DNA of 5,631 bases from an uncultured Bacilli bacterium. GTDB taxonomy: Bacteria; Bacillota_I; Bacilli_A; RF39; UBA660. A program made the position numbers and the translations under genes. The stretch is taken from assembly GCA_944329505.1 (NCBI GenBank), contig CALVIJ010000062.1:1-5631 (forward strand), in the 5' to 3' direction. Under the pieces are notes generated by a model. It saw nothing but the letters and a program-made list of their open reading frames with translations, was not told the DNA's origin and searched no databases. This document shows, one piece after another, positions 1 to 5,530 of this stretch (position 1 is the stretch's first letter; every line of letters starts with the position of its first letter).

Positions 1-52
1 TTATTATAGTGATTATTATTTGTTATTTTTTGTCACATATTATTCTAAAATA

Positions 53-81
53 ATTATAAAACATTTTTAAACATTAGGCAA
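53..81 (-). promoter_or_regulatory. Second putative leftward promoter
   Basis: The minus strand reads TTGCCT (76-81, four of six), a 17-base spacer and a perfect TATAAT (53-58). It would form a tandem pair with the promoter at 121-151 and also read off the left edge. TATAAT occurs easily by chance in such AT-rich DNA, so this is moderate evidence. Apart from these boxes and the obg terminator, nothing else is seen in 1-225. Confidence 0.45.
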
Positions 82-120
82 CAGCATATCTCACGATTAT
101 ATATACTATTCACCAATTAT

Positions 121-151
121 ATTATACCCCCCCCCCCCATGGAAATTTCAA
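121..151 (-). promoter_or_regulatory. Putative leftward promoter with a G12 homopolymer in its spacer
   Basis: The minus strand reads TTGAAA (146-151, five of six), a 19-base spacer, then a perfect TATAAT (121-126). The last 12 spacer bases (127-138) are all G, directly touching the -10 box. Loss of two Gs would give the ideal 17-base spacing, so slippage could tune or switch the promoter. The promoter faces off the left edge; no open frame of useful length begins before position 1, so its target is not in the window. Confidence 0.5.
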
Positions 152-172
152 GTCATAACACAATAATAATAC

Positions 173-204
173 AAAAAAAGAACAAGTTTTACACTTGTCT
201 CTTT
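173..204 (-). terminator. Intrinsic terminator of obg
   Basis: On the minus strand AAAGA and ACAAGT (across a one-base bulge) pair with ACTTGT and TCTTT around a five-base loop (188-192), giving about 11 bp, and the structure runs into seven Ts (173-179). It begins about 20 bases after the obg TAA. Confidence 0.8.
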
Positions 205-225
205 GTGGGGGTGGTGGGGTGTTTG

Positions 226-1494
226 TTATTCTTTAAATTCAAATTCGTAATCCATTATTCTTATTGGATCTCCATCTTTAGCCCCTAATTCTCTTAATTC
301 ATCGTCAATTCCCATTTTTCTTAATTTATTAGAAAAACGGAATATAGCTTCATCTGTATCTAATCTACTCATAATTAAAAGTTTTTCTATTTCTTTACCA
401 CTTATTACCCATGTATTATTATCTTTAGTAATTTTGTAAGGTTTTTCTTCTTTAAATTTATAAATAACATGACTTTCAAATTTTTCGTTTTGGTATAAAG
501 CGGCTTTTGGTATTTCATCTAGCATGTCAGCTAGTTTTAAAATAATTTTGTTGATTCCATCACCATTTATTGCAGACATTTCAAATATTTCTTTATCTAC
601 TTTTTCTTTAAATGATTTTAAATTGTCTTTGGCGGAAGGCATATCCATTTTATTAGCAATAATAATTTGTGGTTTTTCAATTAAAGATTTATCAAAGTTT
701 TCTAATTCTTTATTAATGGTCACATAATCTTTATATGGATTGTTAGTATAACCACTCATATCAATTATATGAGCAATAACCCTAGTTCTTTCAATATGTT
801 TTAAAAATTTGTCTCCAAGACCATGGCCTAGTGAAGCACCTTCAATAAGTCCAGGTAAGTCAGCAACCACAAAACTTCGATTATCAGAAGTTTTAACAAC
901 ACCTAAATTTGGTTTTAATGTGGTAAAAGGATAATCGGCGATTTTTGGTTTTGAAGCTGATATTTTAGATATGAATGTAGATTTCCCAACACTTGGCATA
1001 CCAACTAAACCAACATCAGCCATTAATTTTAATTCAATTTTAATTTTTATTTTTTCACCAGGTTCACCATTTTCTGCATAATGTGGGGCAGGATTTGATT
1101 GAGTGGCAAAAGCCATATTACCTCTTCCGCCGCGACCACCTTTAGCAATGACAACCTCTTCACCATTTTCTGTTAAATCGGCAATAACTAAACCGGTGTC
1201 AAAATCAGTAACAACGGTTCCAGCTGGCACAGGTATAATAATATTCTCGGCATTTTTACCATGCATACCTTTACCCATACCATTTTCTCCTTTAGCACCT
1301 TTGATTATTTTTTTATACTTGAAATCAACTAAGGTGTTTAATCCTGAATCTACTTTGAATATAATATCTGAGCCTTTTCCACCATTTCCACCAAAAGGTC
1401 CTCCCATAGCAACGTATTTTTCTCTTCTAAATGCTAGACAGCCGTTTCCTCCACTGCCTGCTATAAGTTCAACCACTGCTTCATCTATAAACAT
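226..1494 (-). CDS. obg: GTPase Obg (CgtA), ribosome-assembly and stress GTPase
   Basis: This is a full-length 422-residue Obg, a cytoplasmic GTPase that binds the large ribosomal subunit and, in Bacillus, is needed for growth, the general stress response and entry into sporulation. The glycine-rich Obg fold spans about residues 1-157. The GTPase domain (about 158-330) shows G1 GMPSVGKST (165-173), the switch region around DYPFTTLKPN (187-196), G3 DLPGLIEGA (212-220), G4 NKMD (281-284) and G5 SAI (307-309). The C-terminal OCT domain (about 338-422) is present, as in Firmicutes, and ends in an acidic tail. The ATG at 1494 follows AGGTGAT at 1498-1504 and the protein begins with the conserved MFIDEA. 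It has its own promoter at 1518-1546 and terminator at 173-204, so it appears monocistronic. Neither spo0B (its partner in Bacillus subtilis) nor rplU/rpmA is adjacent in this window. Identification is secure. Confidence 0.98.
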   Translation of the reverse strand: MFIDEAVVELIAGSGGNGCLAFRREKYVAMGGPFGGNGGKGSDIIFKVDSGLNTLVDFKYKKIIKGAKGENGMGKGMHGKNAENIIIPVPAGTVVTDFDTGLVIADLTENGEEVVIAKGGRGGRGNMAFATQSNPAPHYAENGEPGEKIKIKIELKLMADVGLVGMPSVGKSTFISKISASKPKIADYPFTTLKPNLGVVKTSDNRSFVVADLPGLIEGASLGHGLGDKFLKHIERTRVIAHIIDMSGYTNNPYKDYVTINKELENFDKSLIEKPQIIIANKMDMPSAKDNLKSFKEKVDKEIFEMSAINGDGINKIILKLADMLDEIPKAALYQNEKFESHVIYKFKEEKPYKITKDNNTWVISGKEIEKLLIMSRLDTDEAIFRFSNKLRKMGIDDELRELGAKDGDPIRIMDYEFEFKE

Positions 1495-1517
1495 AATATC
1501 ACCTGTTTCTTAGATAT

Positions 1518-1546
1518 ATTATACATTATTAACATTTTTATAACAA
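1518..1546 (-). promoter_or_regulatory. Sigma-A-type promoter of obg
   Basis: The minus strand reads TTGTTA (1541-1546), a 17-base spacer, then a perfect TATAAT (1518-1523). The expected start of transcription is near 1511, leaving a leader of about 17 bases before the obg ATG. The -35 box abuts the T-tract of the preceding gene's terminator, so the two genes are tightly packed but separately transcribed. Confidence 0.75.
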
Positions 1547-1547
1547 G

Positions 1548-1572
1548 AAAAAAAGGATTATTTTAATAATCC
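1548..1572 (-). terminator. Intrinsic terminator of the pilin-like/BspA gene
   Basis: On the minus strand a 7-8 bp stem GGATTATT/AATAATCC (1555-1572) is followed directly by seven Ts (1548-1554). The stop codon of the upstream gene (1563-1565) lies inside the hairpin. The stem is short and AT-rich apart from its GG/CC base, but its position and T-tract fit. Confidence 0.75.
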
Positions 1573-2030
1573 CAATGAACAGTTGCATTAGTTGCTCCCC
1601 AAGGACTTTCAAGAATTTGATCACTTGTGGTTTTTATGTAGAATATTAAACCATCATTTCCATTAAAAGCGGTTTCATCTATTTCTTTAATATTAGATTT
1701 AATGGTTACGTTAATTAATTGTTTTTCACTAAAGGCTCCGGCTCCAATTGCATCTACAACACTACCATTTAAGGTTTCAGGAATAAAAACTGTTTTATCA
1801 CATGAATCGTCATAACTAGTAATGGTTATATTATTACGGGAATTAATTTCTGTTGTGAAACACTCAGGATTTGTCGTTAAATTTTGAACATCATCTAAGG
1901 CACTTTCTTTAATTTTATCGTTGGCTAGTTTTCTATTACCTAAAATTGACACAGTACCTAAAACTAGAAGTAAAAACAAAGATAAAATGCCATATAACAA
2001 AGCTGACGTAATAAAACCTTTTTTATTCAT
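1563..2030 (-). CDS. Secreted/anchored protein with pilin-like N-terminus and a BspA-type leucine-rich repeat
   Basis: This is a 155-residue surface protein. Residues 1-32 are MNKKGF plus a long uninterrupted hydrophobic helix, followed by a charged stretch (33-50), which resembles a type IV pilin or pseudopilin leader in which a prepilin peptidase would cut between Gly5 and Phe6. The Glu normally at mature position 5 is absent (Ala10), so processing is uncertain and the helix may simply be a membrane anchor. Residues 57-125 hold a BspA/LRR_5-like unit: VFIPETLNGSVVDAIGAGAF, then INVTIKSNIKEIDETAF, ending in a WGATNATVHW-type tail that I associate with such proteins from gut Firmicutes. Cys57 and Cys77 could form a disulfide. 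The ATG at 2030 follows AGGGGAT (2037-2043). It has its own promoter and terminator. The function is not known; adhesion or a minor pilin role is a guess. Confidence 0.85.
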   Translation of the reverse strand: MNKKGFITSALLYGILSLFLLLVLGTVSILGNRKLANDKIKESALDDVQNLTTNPECFTTEINSRNNITITSYDDSCDKTVFIPETLNGSVVDAIGAGAFSEKQLINVTIKSNIKEIDETAFNGNDGLIFYIKTTSDQILESPWGATNATVHWDY

Positions 2031-2054
2031 TTTGCCATCCCCTATTCTGTTTAA

Positions 2055-2083
2055 ATTATACCTTATTTATTGTTTTTATACAA
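2055..2083 (-). promoter_or_regulatory. Sigma-A-type promoter of the pilin-like/BspA gene
   Basis: The minus strand reads TTGTAT (2078-2083), a 17-base spacer, then a perfect TATAAT (2055-2060). The predicted start is near 2048, just before the AGGGGAT ribosome binding site. The -35 box overlaps that of the rightward promoter at 2075-2103. Confidence 0.7.
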
Positions 2084-2103
2084 GAGTTTTAGGTTTATAT
2101 AAT
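2075..2103 (+). promoter_or_regulatory. Probable rightward promoter of the small membrane-protein gene
   Basis: The plus strand reads TTTATA (2075-2080, four of six matches to TTGACA), a 17-base spacer, then a perfect TATAAT (2098-2103). Transcription would start near 2110, giving a leader of about 37 bases before the ATG at 2147. The -35 box shares three bases with that of the leftward promoter, so the polymerases could not occupy both at once. Confidence 0.5.
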
Positions 2104-2146
2104 GCTCTTTTATAAAACGTGCGAATAAATTATTACAGGTGATATT

Positions 2147-2320
2147 ATGCGAAATTTTTGGTGTGGACGTGGCAAATGGTCTCTTATTTGTTTAATTTGT
2201 ATGATTATTCTATTTTACCAAATTTTAATTACAATATTTGTAGTAACTCGTTTTAATGTGTTTTTAGTTTTCGTATTTATGCTTTTATTATTTTGTTCAA
2301 TCTTTAGGCTTTTTTGGTGA
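2147..2320 (+). CDS. Small 57-residue membrane protein, family unrecognised
   Basis: This is a short open frame and the only rightward gene here. It starts MRNFWCGRGKWSLICLIC and ends in SIFRLFW. Residues 13-33 and 38-53 are two hydrophobic segments separated by TRFN (34-37), which suggests a helical hairpin in the membrane with a basic, Trp/Cys-rich N-terminus (W5, C6, R8, K10, W11). Support for it being real: the 15 bases ACAGGTGATATTATG at its start are identical to those at the obg start, including the AGGTG ribosome binding site, and a plausible promoter sits upstream. Its last 24 bases overlap the 3' end of the convergent YsxE-like gene. No terminator is seen after it. I do not recognise the family. 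Short membrane proteins of this type include toxins, sporulation factors and complex subunits, but nothing in the sequence chooses among them. Confidence 0.7.
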   Translation: MRNFWCGRGKWSLICLICMIILFYQILITIFVVTRFNVFLVFVFMLLLFCSIFRLFW

Positions 2321-3178
2321 GATTAGCATTTCTGTTTTATAAATTTTATCAATCATTTTACTAATTGTTTTACAATTTTGATATTCAGTGTTATTTAAGT
2401 TTATAAGGTCGGGGGCGGAAATTAAAATAAATAATAATTCTTTTTCATCTTGCATTAATGGATAATGGTTTTCATACTCGTGTAAAAGGGTTTCAAAATC
2501 AAAATCTAAAGCATGATTTTGATATAATTTATAAATGTCGAAAACGGGATTTCCAATTTTAGATTTATCCCAGCTTACTAAATAAGATGAATCGGCTTCT
2601 AGAAAATGATCTAATTTTAAATTGTTGTGAAGAACGACTCTGCGTTCTTTTCTTTTTTCTTTGATATGTTCGTGCCAATGATCTAGACGTTTTTTATTTT
2701 CGCTTATAGTGTCATATATTTTTGTTATGTTTCTAGCTAGAAGTCCTTCGCTTGGACTCATATAAACTTTAGTTTCAATCAAAGTTATTAAATCAGTATA
2801 ATAAATATATAAATAATTCAAGTTATTATCTAAATCTTCATATATTTTTTCATAATAATCTAAGTCGATTTCTTTATAATGAGTGGTTTTGCTATGAAGG
2901 AGAGCTGTTAATCTAATTAAATCTAAAATTTTTTGTTCTTTTGGAATATCCAAGTCTTCAATGTAATTTGCTAATTGATATGAATCATTTTCATTATTTA
3001 AAAAAAGAGGTAAGTAATCAAAACAGCGTGATTTTAAATAGTTTAAAATTTGCGGATTTAATCTTCCCTCTTTATAAGCATATTTACCTTCAGATGTATC
3101 AATTATGGTGACTTTTCCCCTTTTTTGATAACCTCTTGCTTTTATTCCTTTACCTTTTAAAATTTGATTAATTTTCAT
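2297..3178 (-). CDS. ysxE: CotS/YsxE-family spore coat protein, kinase-like fold, probable pseudokinase
   Basis: This 293-residue protein has the layout of the CotS/YsxE family, which shares the aminoglycoside-phosphotransferase/choline-kinase fold and is associated with the spore coat. An N-terminal strand region (20-37, YAYKE with Lys36) precedes a helical lobe. The catalytic-loop equivalent reads VVLHNNLKLDHFL (181-193), where active members have HxD: Asn186 replaces the Asp. The later acidic metal-binding position looks kept in SWDKSKIGNP (202-211), followed by VFDIYKLY. I infer a binding or scaffold role rather than catalysis. The ATG at 3178 lies 11 bases inside the preceding spoVID-like gene and has no good ribosome binding site, so translation is probably coupled. 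In B. subtilis ysxE likewise follows spoVID, which supports the assignment. It is transcribed with the two genes upstream; no terminator is evident after its TGA. The exact family member is less certain than the fold. Confidence 0.8.
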   Translation of the reverse strand: MKINQILKGKGIKARGYQKRGKVTIIDTSEGKYAYKEGRLNPQILNYLKSRCFDYLPLFLNNENDSYQLANYIEDLDIPKEQKILDLIRLTALLHSKTTHYKEIDLDYYEKIYEDLDNNLNYLYIYYTDLITLIETKVYMSPSEGLLARNITKIYDTISENKKRLDHWHEHIKEKRKERRVVLHNNLKLDHFLEADSSYLVSWDKSKIGNPVFDIYKLYQNHALDFDFETLLHEYENHYPLMQDEKELLFILISAPDLINLNNTEYQNCKTISKMIDKIYKTEMLISPKKPKD

Positions 3179-3830
3179 GGCTTGGAATAATTAACTTATC
3201 ACCAATTTTTAAATCAGTTAAATCATTATAGGCTTCTAAATCTTCTCTATTGATTTCATATTCTTGTATTATTGATTCAGTAGTGTCATTTTCGGTTACA
3301 ATGTGAACTTTATAAACAGCATATCTTTCATTTTCATCTAAATCTTCAAAAATTGATTTAACAGTATTATCGGTATCTACTTCTTCATTAGTCATTTCCT
3401 CATTACTAACCATTTGAACAGTTTGATTTTGCTGTATTTCTTCGCGAGTGTCTTCTAATGTCTCTACTTTTTCTTCAGTCACTCTACTTTCCTCCTTTTC
3501 TGGCTTTTCTTCTAAGCCATCTAAAACTACTTCAATATTAATTGAAAGTATTTCACCATTTGTGACTTCATAATAAAAATCATTAATATCGACGTCAAGA
3601 TCTGTAGTATCATATTTTTGGTCGATACTAATATCAAATGGCAATTTGTATTCAAAAGAATCAATATTTAAACTAGCCTCGGTCATCTTATATGTACCAC
3701 TAATAATAAATTCTCCTGATACTAAATTTTCTTCTTTTAACTTTAAGGTGTGTTCAAGTGAAATACTACTTATTTCAGATATATTAGTTTCAAGTGTAAT
3801 ATCTTTTTTAAAAGGTACTATTTTTTTCAT
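3168..3830 (-). CDS. spoVID: SpoVID-like spore coat morphogenesis protein with C-terminal LysM
   Basis: This 220-residue protein matches the ends of SpoVID, the mother-cell protein that helps the coat encase the forespore through SpoIVA and SafA. Residues 1-106 resemble the SpoVID N-terminal domain: EISSISLEH (19-27), GEFIISGTYKM (39-49), then PFDISID and DVDINDFYYEVTNGEILSINIEVVLDGL (79-106). A strongly acidic, low-complexity linker (about 107-165) follows. A SIFEDLDENERYAVYKVHIV segment (159-178) then leads into a LysM domain (about 171-216, ending GDKLIIP). In B. subtilis the region before LysM contacts SpoIVA and the LysM has been reported to bind lipid II. The B. subtilis protein is about 575 residues, so this is a miniature form with nearly all of the middle missing. 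The ATG follows GGAGGAGA (3835-3842), 40 bases after the superoxide dismutase gene, and the gene overlaps the YsxE-like gene, indicating one operon. Confidence 0.85.
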   Translation of the reverse strand: MKKIVPFKKDITLETNISEISSISLEHTLKLKEENLVSGEFIISGTYKMTEASLNIDSFEYKLPFDISIDQKYDTTDLDVDINDFYYEVTNGEILSINIEVVLDGLEEKPEKEESRVTEEKVETLEDTREEIQQNQTVQMVSNEEMTNEEVDTDNTVKSIFEDLDENERYAVYKVHIVTENDTTESIIQEYEINREDLEAYNDLTDLKIGDKLIIPSHEN

Positions 3831-3870
3831 GATATCTCCTCCTATAAAAATATATGTGGATATTTATTTT

Positions 3871-4464
3871 TTAGAATAAGTTTTCATATAATTCACTAGC
3901 ATGATCGAAATTTGTTTTATTCCATATATCTTCGATATAACCATTTCTATTATTTCTATATTTTAAATAATAAGCATGTTCCCACAGATCAATAGCAAAT
4001 AATGGTGTTAAGTCATAGGAAAGCGGTGTTTCTTGATTTGGAAGATTAATAATAGTTAGATTTCCATCATTATCGGTTACTAAAAATGTGTACCCTGAAC
4101 CTACCAAGTTTTTAGATTTATTTATAAAAATATTTTTAAAATTATTAAAATTTCCATAGTCATTATTTATCTTATTTAAAAGCTTTCCGGTTGGTAATGA
4201 TGGATTTTTGTCTAAACTTTGCCAATATAAATCATGATTTAAAACTCCGCCTGCATTATATAGAATTTGTCCTCTATCTGGTAAGGGAAACTCATCTATT
4301 CTTTTTGGAATTTGATTTAATGGAATGTGAGAATTCGGAATGAGATTATTTAAATTGTCAGCATATTTTTTATGGTGTTTATTATAGTGAATATTTACAG
4401 TTTCTGTATCGATGGTAGGCTGTAAAGCATTATAGGGGTATGGTAAAGGTATAACATTATACAT
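3871..4464 (-). CDS. sodA: Superoxide dismutase, Mn-type (Fe/Mn family)
   Basis: This 197-residue enzyme of the Fe/Mn superoxide dismutase family converts superoxide to oxygen and hydrogen peroxide. All four metal ligands are present: His26 (in NIHYNKHHKKY), His77 (NHDLYW), Asp159 and His163 (DLWEHAYYLKY), as are the second-shell His31 and Tyr34. Gly73 (NAGGVLNH) with Gln144 (NQETPL) is the pattern of manganese enzymes; iron enzymes usually place the Gln near position 70. The usual GSGW motif reads GSGY (122-125). There is no signal peptide. The ATG at 4464 follows AGGAGG (4472-4477). A TATAAT is at 4482-4487 but I see no matching -35, so this may be a promoter of another sigma factor. It leads the likely operon with spoVID and ysxE. 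SodA is known as a spore-coat-associated enzyme in B. subtilis and Clostridioides difficile, so a coat role is an attractive inference. Confidence 0.95.
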   Translation of the reverse strand: MYNVIPLPYPYNALQPTIDTETVNIHYNKHHKKYADNLNNLIPNSHIPLNQIPKRIDEFPLPDRGQILYNAGGVLNHDLYWQSLDKNPSLPTGKLLNKINNDYGNFNNFKNIFINKSKNLVGSGYTFLVTDNDGNLTIINLPNQETPLSYDLTPLFAIDLWEHAYYLKYRNNRNGYIEDIWNKTNFDHASELYENLF

Positions 4465-4499
4465 TTTTTCGCCTCCTATTAATTATATTAAATTAGGTC

Positions 4500-4541
4500 A
4501 AAAAAAAAGAAGATAAAGTTTTTTTATTATTATCTTCTTTT
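4500..4541 (-). terminator. Intrinsic terminator of the LamG-protein gene
   Basis: The minus strand carries a perfect 12 bp stem, AAAAGAAGATAA (4530-4541) with TTATCTTCTTTT (4505-4516), a 13-base loop and a run of Ts down to 4501. The stem has only two G-C pairs. The TAA stop codon (4540-4542) overlaps its first bases. The A-run on the other strand could make it partly bidirectional. Confidence 0.8.
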
Positions 4542-5415
4542 ACTCTATTTCATTTCTTTCTTTATTGGTTTCGTAATTCTGCTTAATTTCATCATCTGTT
4601 AATTCTTTTTTATATACCATAAAATTATACATTGTTCCTTCAAAGTATCGATTAGTGGTTGTGGTAATAGCATAGGTTTTTCCAATTGTGAAATTGTCGT
4701 CTGGATAAGGTTCAAATTTAATTGTACAAGCTGTTTCTGCAACCTTTTCACCATTTATATATAAAGCTACTCTATTTTGGGCACTTAATACGGCCGTTAT
4801 ATTTACTTTTTGATTTAGTAATTTACTAGTAACTACATCTTCTGTAAGTTTTGTACTACAATTTTGGGCTTCTCCATAATACCCAAACGATACATTTCCG
4901 TCATTATATTGCATTGTAAATCCTTTATTTATTGATGGTCCACGATGATATCCAAAATAACCATGATATTTCTCTACAGATGTAGTATAAACAACAAAGG
5001 ATAATGTAATATTATTACCTAAAACTTCTTGTTTATATCCTGTATCAACTAAATTGTCGGTTCCATTAAATTTTAAACCATTATCATTAGTCCAATTTGA
5101 AGCTGAAAAATTATTTAAAATGCTTTTTTGAGTGGCTGCTATGTCAGGATTCAAATCTAAAGCTTTATTATACCAAGTGTCGGTTGGAGTTCCATGACCA
5201 CTTTGAGTGTTTTCAATGCCATCATACATTGCAAAAAGGCCATCTAAGACATAATCATTTACTGTAATTTTTTTGACTATATTTCCCTTTGCTTTTAGAC
5301 TAAGCTGTGTACTAAAAGCCGCATATCCTATGGTCAAAAATAGTAATAAACTAACAGTGGTAACTATGATTATTTTTTTTTGACTTGTCCTTTTTCTTCT
5401 CCTTGTTCTTCGCAT
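4540..5415 (-). CDS. Secreted or membrane-anchored LamG/concanavalin A-like domain protein
   Basis: This 291-residue protein has a very basic start (MRRTRRRKRTSQKK), a hydrophobic segment (about 15-33) and then GYAAFSTQLSLKAKG (30-44), which resembles the leaders of TasA/camelysin-type proteins cut by the SipW signal peptidase. Residues about 58-283 form a LamG/concanavalin A-like jelly roll: GLKFNGTDNLVDTG (113-126), NRVALYINGEKVA (214-226) and a typical closing segment FEGTMYNFMVYKKELTDDEI (258-277). Cys186 and Cys230 may pair. There is no LPXTG anchor. The frame is open to 5463, but the ATG at 5415 is chosen because GGAGGAA (5421-5427) lies just before it and the longer start falls inside the promoter's -35 box. 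The gene has its own promoter and terminator. Carbohydrate or matrix binding at the surface is a family-level guess; the ligand is unknown. Confidence 0.88.
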   Translation of the reverse strand: MRRTRRRKRTSQKKIIIVTTVSLLLFLTIGYAAFSTQLSLKAKGNIVKKITVNDYVLDGLFAMYDGIENTQSGHGTPTDTWYNKALDLNPDIAATQKSILNNFSASNWTNDNGLKFNGTDNLVDTGYKQEVLGNNITLSFVVYTTSVEKYHGYFGYHRGPSINKGFTMQYNDGNVSFGYYGEAQNCSTKLTEDVVTSKLLNQKVNITAVLSAQNRVALYINGEKVAETACTIKFEPYPDDNFTIGKTYAITTTTNRYFEGTMYNFMVYKKELTDDEIKQNYETNKERNEIE

Positions 5416-5434
5416 GACTCTTCCTCCTATTATT

Positions 5435-5463
5435 ATTTTAATAAAAACAAAGACTAGTGTCAA
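5435..5463 (-). promoter_or_regulatory. Strong sigma-A-type promoter of the LamG-protein gene
   Basis: The minus strand reads TTGACA (5458-5463, perfect), a 17-base spacer, then TAAAAT (5435-5440). Transcription should begin near 5428, immediately before the GGAGGAA ribosome binding site, so the leader would be only about 13 bases. It also rules out the longer ATG at 5463. Confidence 0.85.
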
Positions 5464-5530
5464 TGGTCTTATATGATGAAAGATTCTTAAACAATAACTT
5501 TATTTCAAATGGGAAATGCTGATGTTTTTT

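Noticed and set aside
139..288. A 49-codon plus-strand frame starting at the ATG just after the C12 tract
   Set aside because: It has no ribosome binding site (only Cs precede it), runs through the obg terminator and then antisense to the end of obg, and its product looks like no protein I know.
524..727. Plus-strand frame of 67 codons
   Set aside because: It lies wholly antisense within the conserved obg gene and has no ribosome binding site.
1103..1513. Proline-rich plus-strand frame of 136 codons
   Set aside because: It is the complement of the glycine-rich N-terminal half of Obg; Gly codons read as Pro on the other strand explain it.
1921..2115. Plus-strand frame of 64 codons
   Set aside because: It is antisense to the signal region and both promoters of the BspA-repeat gene and lacks a ribosome binding site.
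3849..3856. CATATATT resembling a sigma-E -10 box upstream of the SpoVID-like gene
   Set aside because: No convincing -35 is present and transcription would start inside the ribosome binding site; co-transcription with the superoxide dismutase gene explains expression better.
3646..3879. Plus-strand frame of 77 codons
   Set aside because: It is antisense to the conserved N-terminal part of the SpoVID-like gene.
4496..4501. TTGACC upstream of the superoxide dismutase gene as a -35 box
   Set aside because: It is only 8 bases from the sole TATAAT (4482-4487), and no -10 box lies at 16-18 bases.
5416..5463. Longer N-terminus for the LamG protein starting at the ATG at 5463
   Set aside because: That ATG overlaps the -35 box, so it would not be transcribed, and it has no ribosome binding site; the ATG at 5415 has both.
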